Of a stretch of 64,000 bases of DNA, positions 22,025 through 32,229 are shown in pieces. The stretch is from Zygnema cylindricum. Taxonomy: Eukaryota; Streptophyta; Zygnematophyceae; Zygnematales; Zygnemataceae. Position numbers and translations under genes: made by a program. The stretch spans positions 131,482-195,481 of the forward strand of contig JBBHKE010002480.1 in NCBI GenBank assembly GCA_037447655.1. The letters run 5' to 3'. The notes under the pieces are model-generated. The model made no database searches. It saw nothing but the letters and a program-made list of their open reading frames with translations, and had not been told where the DNA came from. Position 1 is the first letter of the stretch. Each line of letters starts with the position of its first letter.

Positions 22025-24039
22025 CTGTAAAAAAATAAAAAAATAGAAGTGTGTTAGTTATATAACCACGTAGACTATAAAAAAAGGCTCCTATACAATA
22101 ATTATCAAGATTTTGATTGTCATAACACACTATTATTTGTAGAAAATTCCTCATGAAACGAAGGTTCATTTTGTAACGGAAAAAAAATGAAGGTTTAAAA
22201 AACAAAGGCACAAAACATCATACATCACTCAAAATGGAATAAAACAAAATTGTATACAAATTCAAAATAAAACTGATGGAAACAAATAATTCACTTTCAA
22301 GCTATACACTTTAATGTCTTTGAAGTGAAATTTATTCCTCCTTTGTAAATTGTACAGTTTCAGTGTCTGTCTTTTTCCCATGCCTGCCTGCACTACCTCC
22401 GTACACATTGTACTTTCAGGAGTTTTCTCATCAAAGCCAATTAAAACAAATGTTAACCGTACTTTCTTGCAAGCTGCCAATCTTCTTCTCGGTACAAAAT
22501 ATAGTGTGGTAAAGTATCCTACCTGTAATCGAATCCGGATGTGTGATTTCTTATTTAGGATCGTTTTGAAAGATATTCCTAATATGTAGTTACAGTACAG
22601 TATTCAATTTGCTGACGAGAATTCGGGATTCGTATTAGCTTTAAAATGGTTTGTGAAGAATTTTGTAGAAACTTAGAGAAATCACAAAATATAATGACAT
22701 ATGTAATAGTGGAATTCACTCCAAGACTGTTTATTTATAGAGCTGTGGGAAAATAAGCACTTTGAAAATCATAAAAAAAATCCCTAGCAGTAGCCTAGAA
22801 TCCCAAGACTCCCTCGATTGAGGAAAGGATTTTATACTAGGCTGAGAATTTTTTACTTCCCGAGCTGACAAATTGCAGAGATCAGCTCCACTTGTTGACC
22901 CCGCGATTTTCAGCCGTTCGATTATTGCCAATCTGACCGTGAGCCACAAATTTTGCGGGATTCGCAATACAGAACACTTTAAACGACGTACGTTGGATGT
23001 TAACATGCATTTTGTAATGCTGCCACGTGTGCTCCATGCTTCATAGGGCGGTAGAACAATGTTAAGCGTTTGCTTAACAAGGTAGGTCGTTTTTTTGGGA
23101 CGCTTTCCTAGAAGTTGTATATACGACAACGATACAGTGTACAATCTGTTCGTACCAGATTACAGTACCGCCATTAGGGTGAGGCGTTCCATGGTAACAA
23201 AAATCGTTTAGTTACGTTGTCGCGAGGTAAAAAGTTGGGCGTCCATCGTAGTCCGTTGGATCGCGGGCAAAGTTTTCGGACAATCCCTGGATCGTCCACT
23301 CCACATTACATTTTGTAGTGATGTTTTATAAACCATTTTAAGCTTTTGTTTCACATCCACGCTTGTTAATCCGACGGATGCGATTGAGAGATAAGATTCC
23401 CACCTTTCCGACTGGCGGTCTTCAATCGAAAAATGGATAGGTGTGCACAGAGAAAAGCTGCTCCAAGTGGCGAAAAAAGCGTCAACACTAATAGCGAGAC
23501 TTAGTGTAGCGCGGAACATACAGGGGATGGCCCAAAAATTTTGTCAAAACTCGCTTAACACTTAGCTTTTACCTCGTGACCAGCGTGATTAAACGCTTTT
23601 TGAATGCATGGAAAGCCACCTTGAAACAGCATTTCAGTTGTCAGAGTACGGACTACGCATCATGACGTGACAAGAACAAAAATAATGCCACGTCCTGCCA
23701 TGCAATTTTACGTCGAGCGACGACGTGACATCACGCAATTCCAAAAAGCGCGGCATGATGTCGCAAAAGATTTTGTAAACTTTTCACAAAGGAAAGCAGG
23801 ACGCTCATTGGACACCTATTTTTTTTGGTTCTAAGCGGATAACTGTAGCGCTACAAACTTCGTGGATTCGATAAAGTACGCTGTACGGTCAGTTGTTGAC
23901 ATGCATTACAACAATCCGTACACATTTTTACTGAGTGGGAGTGTGAAAAAGTACGCTTTTCGTACTTGTGGTAGCAAAGGTTTGGGCTCCATTGGAAAAA
24001 TTAGTATTGCAGGTTTCGTTTATTTCGGAAAATGAAAAC
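22025..24039. other. Intergenic between divergent WD40 paralogues
   Basis: Non-coding as far as I can tell. A minus-strand frame without an ATG stays open for about 110 codons around 22600-22262 and has an alternating hydrophobic pattern; it might be a lost upstream exon of paralogue A, but I see no similarity to the helical exon of paralogue B. ACGT-core motifs (GACGTGACA, GACGTGGCA) cluster at 23640-24140. Confidence 0.4.
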
Positions 24040-24041
24040 TA

Positions 24042-24239
24042 CACCTTGAATCGTTATTAGCGTATAGATATGATTAGTGTAAAGAAAAATTAGCGTCATT
24101 AATTTTAATTTAGTGCCACGAGACGTGGCATGTTATGGTCCACGTCCTTAAATAGTGTACTTTATTCTTTTTAAGGTATCAATGTCAAAATTTTGGGGTG
24201 CTGATATAGAGTACATAAGGCTAATAACGATTCACGATG
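24042..24239. mobile_element. TA-targeting MITE (family M1), about 198 bp
   Basis: Ends CACCTTGAATCGTTATTAGC and GCTAATAACGATTCACGATG are near-perfect inverted repeats flanked by TA (24040-24041, 24240-24241). The interior (AATTTAGTGCCACGAGACGTGGCA, TCCTTAAATAGTG, CAAAATTTTGGGGTGCTGATAT) matches the copy at 47933-48131 throughout, in inverted orientation for parts. No coding capacity. Confidence 0.8.
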
Positions 24240-24540
24240 TACTGTACGGTTGTTCCATTGCACGAACCGGAACATAATTTTGCCCACTGTAAATTCGCCA
24301 CGTGGTCAGTATAGCAAAAAGAATATGAAGTCCGAATGCTACAAATTATGTGAAAAAACGTTTTTTGACCGCTGTTCTACTCCGTTCAATGTTTTCACTT
24401 TTCTGGCATTAATTTCATATACCAAACGAAAATTGCAGGTCCTGTCACCATAATCACCTGATAGTTACAAATCCATTATTTAGGTTTTTTTTTTATTCCT
24501 TACTTATTTCTAAAGGAAAAAAATTGGAAAAAATCTTCTC

Positions 24541-26358
24541 ATGGCGCCCTTTTCTCTCTCTGGGGTTATGAGTAAAAAAATGGGTGAACTAACACTCCAA
24601 GAACTTCAAGGTTTGACGAGTAAATCGATTCTAAATCTTGTCTCATCGTATTTTAAAGGTTCTTTATATGAAAATGATGATGAAGGACCTTTTGAAAACA
24701 AAACCATTTTGTAACTCTCATTGACAATTACCTCTTGTGGGCAATTTCCCATAAAGAAGATTGTGAATTTGAAGACTTTGTAGCATTGTTGGAATCCATG
24801 CCTTTTATAGCGAGGGGAAATCATGACACACTATATAGTGTGGTAGATTCTTTGTTAGAGAGATATCCAACTGTGAGTGAATATGATCGAATTCGGTTAT
24901 GTGAACTTTGGGATCCTCTCAAAATGTCTGAAAATACGATAGAATCTGCGATGCAGAACGATCGGATTTTTTTACAGCCAGGATTCTATACCACACTATA
25001 CTTTATTCAGAAGAAGGAAAATCTCAGCTTGCAAAATAATATGGCAAAGGATCGACTGCAAATTGTGTTGGAGAGTGGTTCGGACATGGAAACAGAAATG
25101 GAAAATAAAAAAACTAAAATTGCAAAAATCACGGAGGACATAGACTTACTACAGGAGGAGTTAAGAAGAAAGAGTCTCGAAATCTCAACTTACAAGGAAG
25201 TGACAACGGCCAGCTCGAAGGTGATTTTTACTTTTTTTTTTCTATGTGTGGAGAAATGCAAATGTAAGACTTTTTAAATTAATGTATGATATTTCAAGCC
25301 TTTATTTTAACTATTATCTTTCTTCTTTTATTTGAAAGGGATTTCAGATCATATTATAGGGTTTCAAGGAAGAAACCAACATGTATCAGAGCAAGCGTTG
25401 ATTTATTTAGACGCGACTATTACTGATCCACTTTTTTTTGTTTCTTTTTTTTTCTCTCGGTTATTCACAGACAGAAGAACAGCTAAAGATGATTGCAACC
25501 ATAAAAATAAATGTTGATTATGGTATTCGTGATCTGATCCTGATCGGCGACGGGAATATTTTGATTGGTGGAGATTACCTTTCTCATTGGAAAATAGATA
25601 CAAAGAGATGTTTTGCAAGAAGACAAGATCGTATTGTGGCTGCTCTCGCTTACCATTTGGGACAACTTTGGGTTGATTACAGTAGTGGGGAATTATTGTT
25701 ATTTGAAGACGCGGAGCAAATGGTTCCAAAATGTAAAGTTGAAACAGGGAGTTATATCAGAGGTCCAATTATAGCAATCGAAAGAAACCGATGCTATTTG
25801 GGTGGTCTTTCAAACATTTCGGAGTGGATTTTTAAAGAATCGAAAATTCAAAGTGAATGGAGTTCCAGTATTTCAATGACTGCTGTTACTTTGTTATGCA
25901 AAGATGAGAGAAATCGAATATGGTCAGCTCATGAGGACGGAACTATTATGCGTTGGGGATGGAGGACATATCTAGAAGACTTTCCATTGAAAACAGAATT
26001 TGTTTCTTCACTTGTGGCAAATGATTTTTTGTGGGGAGGACACATAGACGGAAAAATAGATTGTTGGGATTTAGATGGGCAGCTTGTTAACACTTGGCAA
26101 GGACATCCGACCAGGGTTTCTTCTTTGTTTTTGGACGGAAAGAGGATGTTGTGGTCGGGAGGAGAAGAGGGAAGTATCCGAGGATGGAAAGAAACATGGA
26201 AAAAACCCATATTTGTGATATTTTTGGATGGACATTTTGGTCCGGTGAGAGCTTTGTTTTGTTGTTCAGATGGAAGTATTTTATCTGGAGGTGATGATAA
26301 AGTCCTAAAACAATGGAAACGGGTCGAAAAATTTCGGGAAAGGAATAAAAAAAATTAA
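24541..26358 (+). CDS. Helical/coiled-coil plus seven-bladed WD40-repeat protein (paralogue B), exon 1 frame-broken
   Basis: Two exons: 24541-25220 and 25471-26358, with a 250-bp intron (donor AAG/GTGATT, acceptor after a long T-tract, TTATTCACAG) joining in phase. Exon 2 encodes seven propeller blades ending at TAA: GNILIGGDYLSHWKI, LGQLWVDYSSGELLLF, NRCYLGGLSNISEWIF, NRIWSAHEDGTIMRW, NDFLWGGHIDGKIDCWDLDG, KRMLWSGGEEGSIRGWKE and SDGSILSGGDDKVLKQWK. Exon 1 encodes an alpha-helical region, with FEDFVALLES and RIRLCELWDPLKMS resembling the BACK-type domain that follows BTB, then a coiled coil (EEELRRK-like heptads near 25100-25200). Exon 1 is open from ATG 24541 (or 24582) only to a TAA at 24712; the matching continuation is one frame away from about 24699, next to the run GAAAACAAAACC. 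A one-base indel or an error is likely. A substrate-adaptor role is conjecture. Confidence 0.7.
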
Positions 26359-26808
26359 AAGCGTTATTTCCAAAGAAGTAAATTTGCGGTCGAGCCCGAC
26401 AAGAAAATAGTGCGAAGTCTCACAATAAACTGATGTTTGATGGTGAATAAAAACAATAAGAATGCTATAGGTGTTTGTTAGAGATAGATGAGGATTTCTA
26501 GGATTTGACTGCAATTTCCACTTAGTTTGATTTATACAAATGCATTTCATTTTATGACATATTGTGGAATCTTAGACTTGTTTAGTTTTGATTGTGATTG
26601 TTTCCATAACCATTTCTATTTTTCTTCTTGAAATAATATTTTCCTAGAATTTAGAGCGTGCATGTATGTCGAGCCCAAGGCGATGTTTCACGTATCCCAT
26701 GTATCCCGTTGGAATGCCCCACCAATCGGGACTTGTCGAACTCCGTATCGTCTGTTTTTCATTCCTCTCCTTCTCGTTTCCTTGAGTCGCCAAAGACCTA
26801 ATTCCCCG
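26359..26808. other. Intergenic, nothing recognised
   Basis: 3' flank of WD40 paralogue B. No repeat shared with paralogue A's 3' flank was obvious. A minus-strand frame at 26841-26644 is not recognised. Confidence 0.4.
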
Positions 26809-26985
26809 ACTTGTCTGATCCTTTCCCTCCATTGAATCCAACCAAAAAGTGGGTTTGGGTGCTTTTATTTGCCTTGTTGTTGTTCCCGCTGCTCTCTTTA
26901 GTTTTTATTGCCCTGGTAGTTTTTATGTTTTGGCCATGCCACCCTTTTTGTACCCCCGGACTCAGATGGTTTACCATCGTGCTTT
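26809..26985. repeat. Exact 177-bp direct repeat, copy 1
   Basis: Identical, base for base by eye, to 28137-28313. On the plus strand it can be read as a hydrophobic segment with a transmembrane-like run beginning KKWVWVLLFALLLF, but there is no ATG and no shared upstream frame. Beyond the repeat the flanks resume similarity only as CTGCCCAT. Confidence 0.9.
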
Positions 26986-27131
26986 CTGCCCATTATAATT
27001 TAAAAAAAAACCCTAATTCCTAATTAGAGTAATCGATTTCTTCGAAAATTTCCAAATTCCCAATAAGCGTAAACCACGCTAATTATTCGTATACGCTAAA
27101 GAAACTTCTACGCTAATTGCGAGTGGCGGTG
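26986..27131 (-). mobile_element. Partial copy of the long M1-type MITE
   Basis: Read on the minus strand it starts CACCGCCACTCGCAATTAGCG after TA and follows the left end of the element at 49378-49938 (TAGAAGTTTC, TTAGCGTA, TACGCT, GAATTTGGAAATTTT). The other end is missing, so it is truncated. Confidence 0.6.
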
Positions 27132-28136
27132 TAGTTTACGCGTGACCGTCGTCTAGTCAAAAATCATCCTTTATGCTCTTCGATCCCGTCAAGCACATTT
27201 TTGAGGTAATTGTCAAGCATTCGAAGTGTACCATGTATGCCAAACTAATAGAATACTACGTTCCGAAAATTCAACCTTGACGACTCAAATTACCCGTCGT
27301 ATAACTGCTCATATTTATAAAATGTTGTATATATGGGCGAACGTCAATGAAAGGAATTCAATATTATGTTGGAACATTTGGGCAAAACTGGACACCCGGA
27401 TCGTCTCTCAATTACTATCCTCTTTCATGTTTCATTTTAGGTGTAGTCTAATTTATCACATATTTCTATTATGCTTTGATCTTGTTTTCAGCGGTTTTCT
27501 TTTTCGGCTATTTGAATGGGATATTACTTTGTCGTTGCTTGCATCTATTTTATTTTACTGGCTAAACTCTGGTTTGAGGATTTCCCTACTCGTTAAATTA
27601 ATGCTATTAAGTTTATATGCTTTTCATCTTTTCTGTTCCAGTATCTTGTAATTTCCTGTTTTATTCTTCTGCTGTTCCAATTTGTGCAATTAGGCACATC
27701 ATAATCCTCATCGCTATGCCTTTTTTTTGGTTTAACACAAACTTTAAGAATCCCGAGGACAGTTTTGTGATAGTTCAATGAGAATGAGGTAAGATCTAAT
27801 AGGCAACAAACATTTTTTGCCTAAAAAAAAATGGCACTTTTAGTACAAAAAGAAGTGTATTGGTGTAAAAACGACGTACAAAATAATAAGTCAAATTTGA
27901 CCAAAGAGTTTCGAAGATTTTCTCACATTCTTTCCGCCATACTTTCTTGTTTTATCGGGGTCTTCGACAGGAGCTACTGGCTGAACTTGGTAAATTTCCA
28001 AACCCTGTCGTTCTGTTTGGTCGTATATAGCGGTCCGGTTTGTCTCCAAACTCTGGTTAAAACCCTCTACTTCGGTTAAAACAGGTTTACCTCGTTTAAA
28101 ACCGTTGTACCTCAGTCAAAACCATTTTACCACGGT
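27132..28136. other. Intergenic with a degenerate GGTTAAAACC repeat
   Basis: 28040-28135 holds several units like GGTTAAAACC...TACCTCG. A plus-strand frame 27226-27651 (about 140 codons) is hydrophobic and AT-biased with no recognised domain; I treat it as chance. Confidence 0.4.
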
Positions 28137-28313
28137 ACTTGTCTGATCCTTTCCCTCCATTGAATCCAACCAAAAAGTGGGTTTGGGTGCTTTTATTTGC
28201 CTTGTTGTTGTTCCCGCTGCTCTCTTTAGTTTTTATTGCCCTGGTAGTTTTTATGTTTTGGCCATGCCACCCTTTTTGTACCCCCGGACTCAGATGGTTT
28301 ACCATCGTGCTTT
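28137..28313. repeat. Exact 177-bp direct repeat, copy 2
   Basis: Identical to 26809-26985, 1328 bp apart and in the same orientation. Identity ends abruptly on both sides. Confidence 0.9.
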
Positions 28314-29626
28314 TAATTTATCCTGCCCATACCAAAAAGGATTGAGATTGGATAAGAATTATTTGACCAATCGGTGACAACGTTACAAGCATTGGTGCAT
28401 TTGCACCGTCCCTAAAGTAAATTTTGTGCCGTAATGAGTCAATCGGACTTCTATGAGGAGCATACTTTGACTCTTGATATCTATCTACTTATATGTCCAA
28501 ATCTAAGGATAAACACTATTTTAGATAAGCATTACAATATGCTTTCCAACAAGCTATCACAAATGTACATTGATCAATCCTACATACGTTTTTTTAGGTC
28601 AAATGGACCTTTCTATGCTGGCTAAGGCCCCTTTGACCGACGACATCTTCAGATCTAACCTATCCAATTTTGTCGGCCATGGCGTGATCCTATTCCTTAT
28701 CTAACTTTGAGCGGACTAAAAAAAAAGAGAAAATCAACTTGCATGAAAATTTGAAAAAGATTTATTCAAAAACAGCTTCGAATAATGTTGTCCAATAGGG
28801 AGGCTGAACAGGCAAAATAACGGAATGTCGTTTTTGAGAAAACGGAAGCTGAAATGGCAAAATTGTCTACCAACAATGCGAATAGGCAAAAAAAAAGAAA
28901 AAATATAAAAAAAAAGCTGAATGGGCAAAATGAAACCGCTAATGCAAGATGTAGAAAGGAGGTCATCGAGGAGGTGAACTCGCTGATGAAGAAACTTACT
29001 CAATTCGGAGAAAAAAAAATCACGAACAAAGACGATCATGTAAGGACAAAAAAAATAAAAAAAAATAAAAAGGAACCATCATCACATTTAAGTCACAACA
29101 AATGAAAGGAAAATTAATGAAAATAGGAACATTGTATTTCGAAAAGAAGGGAAAAGAAAATGAGACAGGAATATTCTCTCATATTCCGATTTTTCCTATT
29201 AAAGCACATTTCAAGAAAAGGAAAAAAAAACTAAAAAGAGCAAAAAAGGAAGAAAAAGGAAAAAATTAGTGGTGTATCAATAGCCTTTTAGCGATGAGCA
29301 ATATGTACCTCATATGCACCTTTTTTTAACTTATCCGTAAACAATATATTGGTTCGATATATCAGTACGGAAATCATCGCAATAAATTATCGATATATCG
29401 TGATAAATTACCGATAATATCTGGCCGTCAATTAACGTGCGGAATAATCCATTCATGTCTTTTTAATGATTAATAAGTTCCCGAAATCAAAGTACAAAAA
29501 GTTCTCCAATAAACGGTATACATTGTAACTTGATCCCTTCATTTTCGTAAGTTTCCGCGAAATTTCGCTCGAAAGGATGGGATTTCAGAAAACCTTCTTG
29601 TCGAAATTTTTTGGCCGCGCCTCAAT
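28314..29626. other. Intergenic; one lysine-rich open frame
   Basis: ATG 28854 opens an 83-codon frame to 29105. It is Lys/Asn-rich with a short coiled-coil-like stretch (EVIEEVNSLMKKL), and a related-looking stretch precedes it in another frame. It could be a decayed gag or coiled-coil gene, but evidence is thin. 29340-29425 is rich in ATATCG. Confidence 0.35.
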
Positions 29627-30280
29627 GTGGAGAGAGGGAGGAGAGAGAGAGAAAGTGTTAGAGAGAGCGCGAGAGAGGGAAGAGAGGTAGGGAGGGAGGG
29701 GGGGAGAGAGAGGAGAGAGAAAGAGGGGGAAGAAAGAGGGGGGGGGAGAGGCATTGGGGGAAGAGAGAGAGAGGGAGGGAGAGAGAGAGAGGCATTGGGG
29801 GAAGAGAGAGAGAGGGAGGGAGAGAGAGAGGCAGGGGGGGAAGAGTGAGAGAAGGGGAGAAAAAGAGAGAGGGTGGGAGGGAGCGAGGGAGGGAGGGAGA
29901 GAGGGAGGGAGGGAGAGGTAGAGGGGGACGAAGTGCGGGAGGGAGGGAGGGAGGGAGGGAGGGATAGAGGGAGGGAGGGAGAGAGGTAGATGGGGACGAA
30001 GGGCGGGAGGGAGGGAGGGAGAGGGAGGGAGGGAGAGAGGTAGATGGGGACGAAGGGCGGGAGGAAGAGAGGTAGAGGGGGACGAAGGGCGGGAGGGAGG
30101 GAGGGAGAGAGGGAGGAAGGGAGGGAGGGAGGGAGGGAGGGAGGGAGGGAGGGAGGGAGGGAGGGAGGGAGGGAGGGAGGGAGGGAGGGAGGGAGGGGGA
30201 TAGACAGAGGGAGGGAGGGAAGAAGGGAGGGAGAGAGGGAAGGAGAGAGGGAGGGAGGGAGGGAGGGAGGGGGAGTATTT
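29627..30280. repeat. Polypurine tract, (GGGA)n-rich, about 650 bp
   Basis: Almost pure A/G on the plus strand, including an uninterrupted (GGGA)n run at about 30093-30197. Long frames across it (Gly-Arg-Glu or Ser-Leu-Pro-Pro repeats) are repeat artefacts. Sequence of this kind can form triplex (H-) DNA. Confidence 0.9.
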
Positions 30281-30545
30281 TTAGGCTATGATACGAGCTG
30301 CAAAGCCTATCCGGTGTTGAGGGACGAAACGAAGAAGAGACCATGATTAGCACAAATGTCAAATTTTCAAAGGAGAGGAGTAATTTTCGAAGTTGAGAGG
30401 CAGGGAATTTTGAAGGAGAGATGGAGAGATTTTCGAAGGAGAGGAGGAGGGATTTTCGAAGGAGAGAGGGAGGGATTTTCGAAGTAGAGAGGGAGGGATT
30501 TTCAAAGGAAAGAGGGAGGGATTTTCAAGGAGAGGAGATCAAAAA
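30281..30545. repeat. GA-rich degenerate repeat
   Basis: Units like GGAGAGAGGGAGGGATTTTCGAA recur at about 30360-30535. This is the transition between the polypurine tract and the copia relic. Confidence 0.7.
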
Positions 30546-30549
30546 GTCA

Positions 30550-32195
30550 CCCACGTCTGACGACTGGTGCCTTAGTGATGAAGAGTCAATCAAGAAGATG
30601 AGGAGGGAGAGCACCCCTGATGAGAGACTCCTCCAGTCGACGACTCAAACGATGATGTTGAAGACTCTCCTTCGGTGCCCGACACTATTAAAGGCAAGAA
30701 AAAGACAAAAAAGCAGTCAGAATATCAAAGCGTTGAGAAAGACCCACAAGAACAAGGAGAAGTTGAGGAGGATGCAACAAAAACTTTGGCACAAAAAACC
30801 GAACCGAAAAAGAAAACATTGCGAGAAAAACCCACCTCACAACTTCTTGAACGCACCAATCGCACGAGGAATCCACCGACCAAACTTGAGGAATAGATAG
30901 AGACGACCAGAATTCCAAGGAATAAATTTGCAGATATGGTACAAGCAGAAGAGCTGCACACTCTCCAGGGCGCCTTTAGCGGGGAAGACAGTGACAAGTG
31001 GAAGGTAGCTATCCACGAGGAGATGTCGTCCCATCGTGAAGAACAATACTTCGACATTGGAGACTTTAGTAGAAGGAAGTAAACCAATCAAGAGTAGGCG
31101 GACATTCAAAATTAAAAGAAATGCTGACATAACACTAGAGAGATATATAGCACGCAAGGTTACACACAAAAAGGAATTGACTATCAAGAGACATTTGCAC
31201 TGTTGGTAAAGTTTACCTCAGTGAGAGCCCTTCTCACACTTGGAACAAAACTAGATATGGAAGTAGAGGAAATGGATGTAAAGACAGCATTTTTACATGG
31301 AGAGCTCGAAGAAGAGCTTTACATGAAGCAACCAGAGTGCTTTGAATCCACACAAGGACTGCAAGTCATCAAAAGCACTCTGAGATCTAAAACAATCTCC
31401 ATGGCAATGGAATAACAAGATTGTCAAATTCCATAAAATTGAAGGATTCACAAAAGATAACAGATCACTTTATCTACTTCAAAGAGAAACTAAAAATCAT
31501 CATCGCAACCTCTATTGACGACCTCGGGATCCTCGGTAAGATAAAGGAAGACATAGCAAAGGTAAGAAAAATGTTATTCTAAGCATTTGAGATGAAAGAT
31601 CTCGGCGAGCTAAAACATGTGCTTCAAATAGAAAGGATTAGAGACAAAGAAAGCAAAACCATTCAGCTAACACATAGGAAGTACATTGGGGAATTATTAA
31701 GCAGATTTGGACTATAAGACGCCAACGGAATTTCGACTCCACTCGAACTAGGCAAGAAGTTTATCGAGGAACTTGGGAAGCCTCAAGAAGATCCTGTTGA
31801 TGCTCCCTATCACAAAGCAGTGGGAGCCTTAATGTATGCCATGAACTGTACAAGGTCAGACATCTACACGACCGACGGATTTCTCAGCCCATTCCAACAC
31901 AAACCCGGAAAAACAATGTTCAGCAGTAAAACAATTGCCTTGCTACCTCAAGAAAACCATTGACCTCACTCTCACTCTCAGTGGCAAGCATGGCAACATT
32001 GAAATACATACATACATAGACGCAGACTGGGAAGGAGATTTGTTAACCAAGAAATCAACTACTGGTCACCTTTGAAATATTGGAGATGGAAAAGTCAACA
32101 AGAGTATGAAGCTACAAAAAACCGTCGCCTTATCCACCATGGAGGCGGAGAACACTACTGCCGCCACAATAGTTTAAGAGAAGCCAAAGAACCTT
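30550..32195 (+). pseudogene. Decayed Ty1/copia relic, plus strand (second family)
   Basis: Recognisable in shifting frames are the lysine-rich region between integrase and reverse transcriptase (30650-30890), reverse transcriptase with [23 protein letters not shown] (31266-31331), a degenerate YVDD site read as SIDD (about 31513), GALMYAMNCTRSD (about 31827), and RNase H with KLQKTVALSTMEAE just upstream of 32160. Many stops and frameshifts are present. Gag, protease, most of the integrase and both LTRs are absent. The motifs differ from those of elements 1 and 2, so this is a separate family. Confidence 0.85.
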
Positions 32196-32229
32196 TTTCC
32201 CTGCAGCTGCCGCCGCCATGTGACTTCGC

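Noticed and set aside
22262-22605. Upstream exon of WD40 paralogue A
   Set aside because: The open stretch has no ATG, no similarity to the helical exon of paralogue B and no clear splice donor; kept only as a remark.
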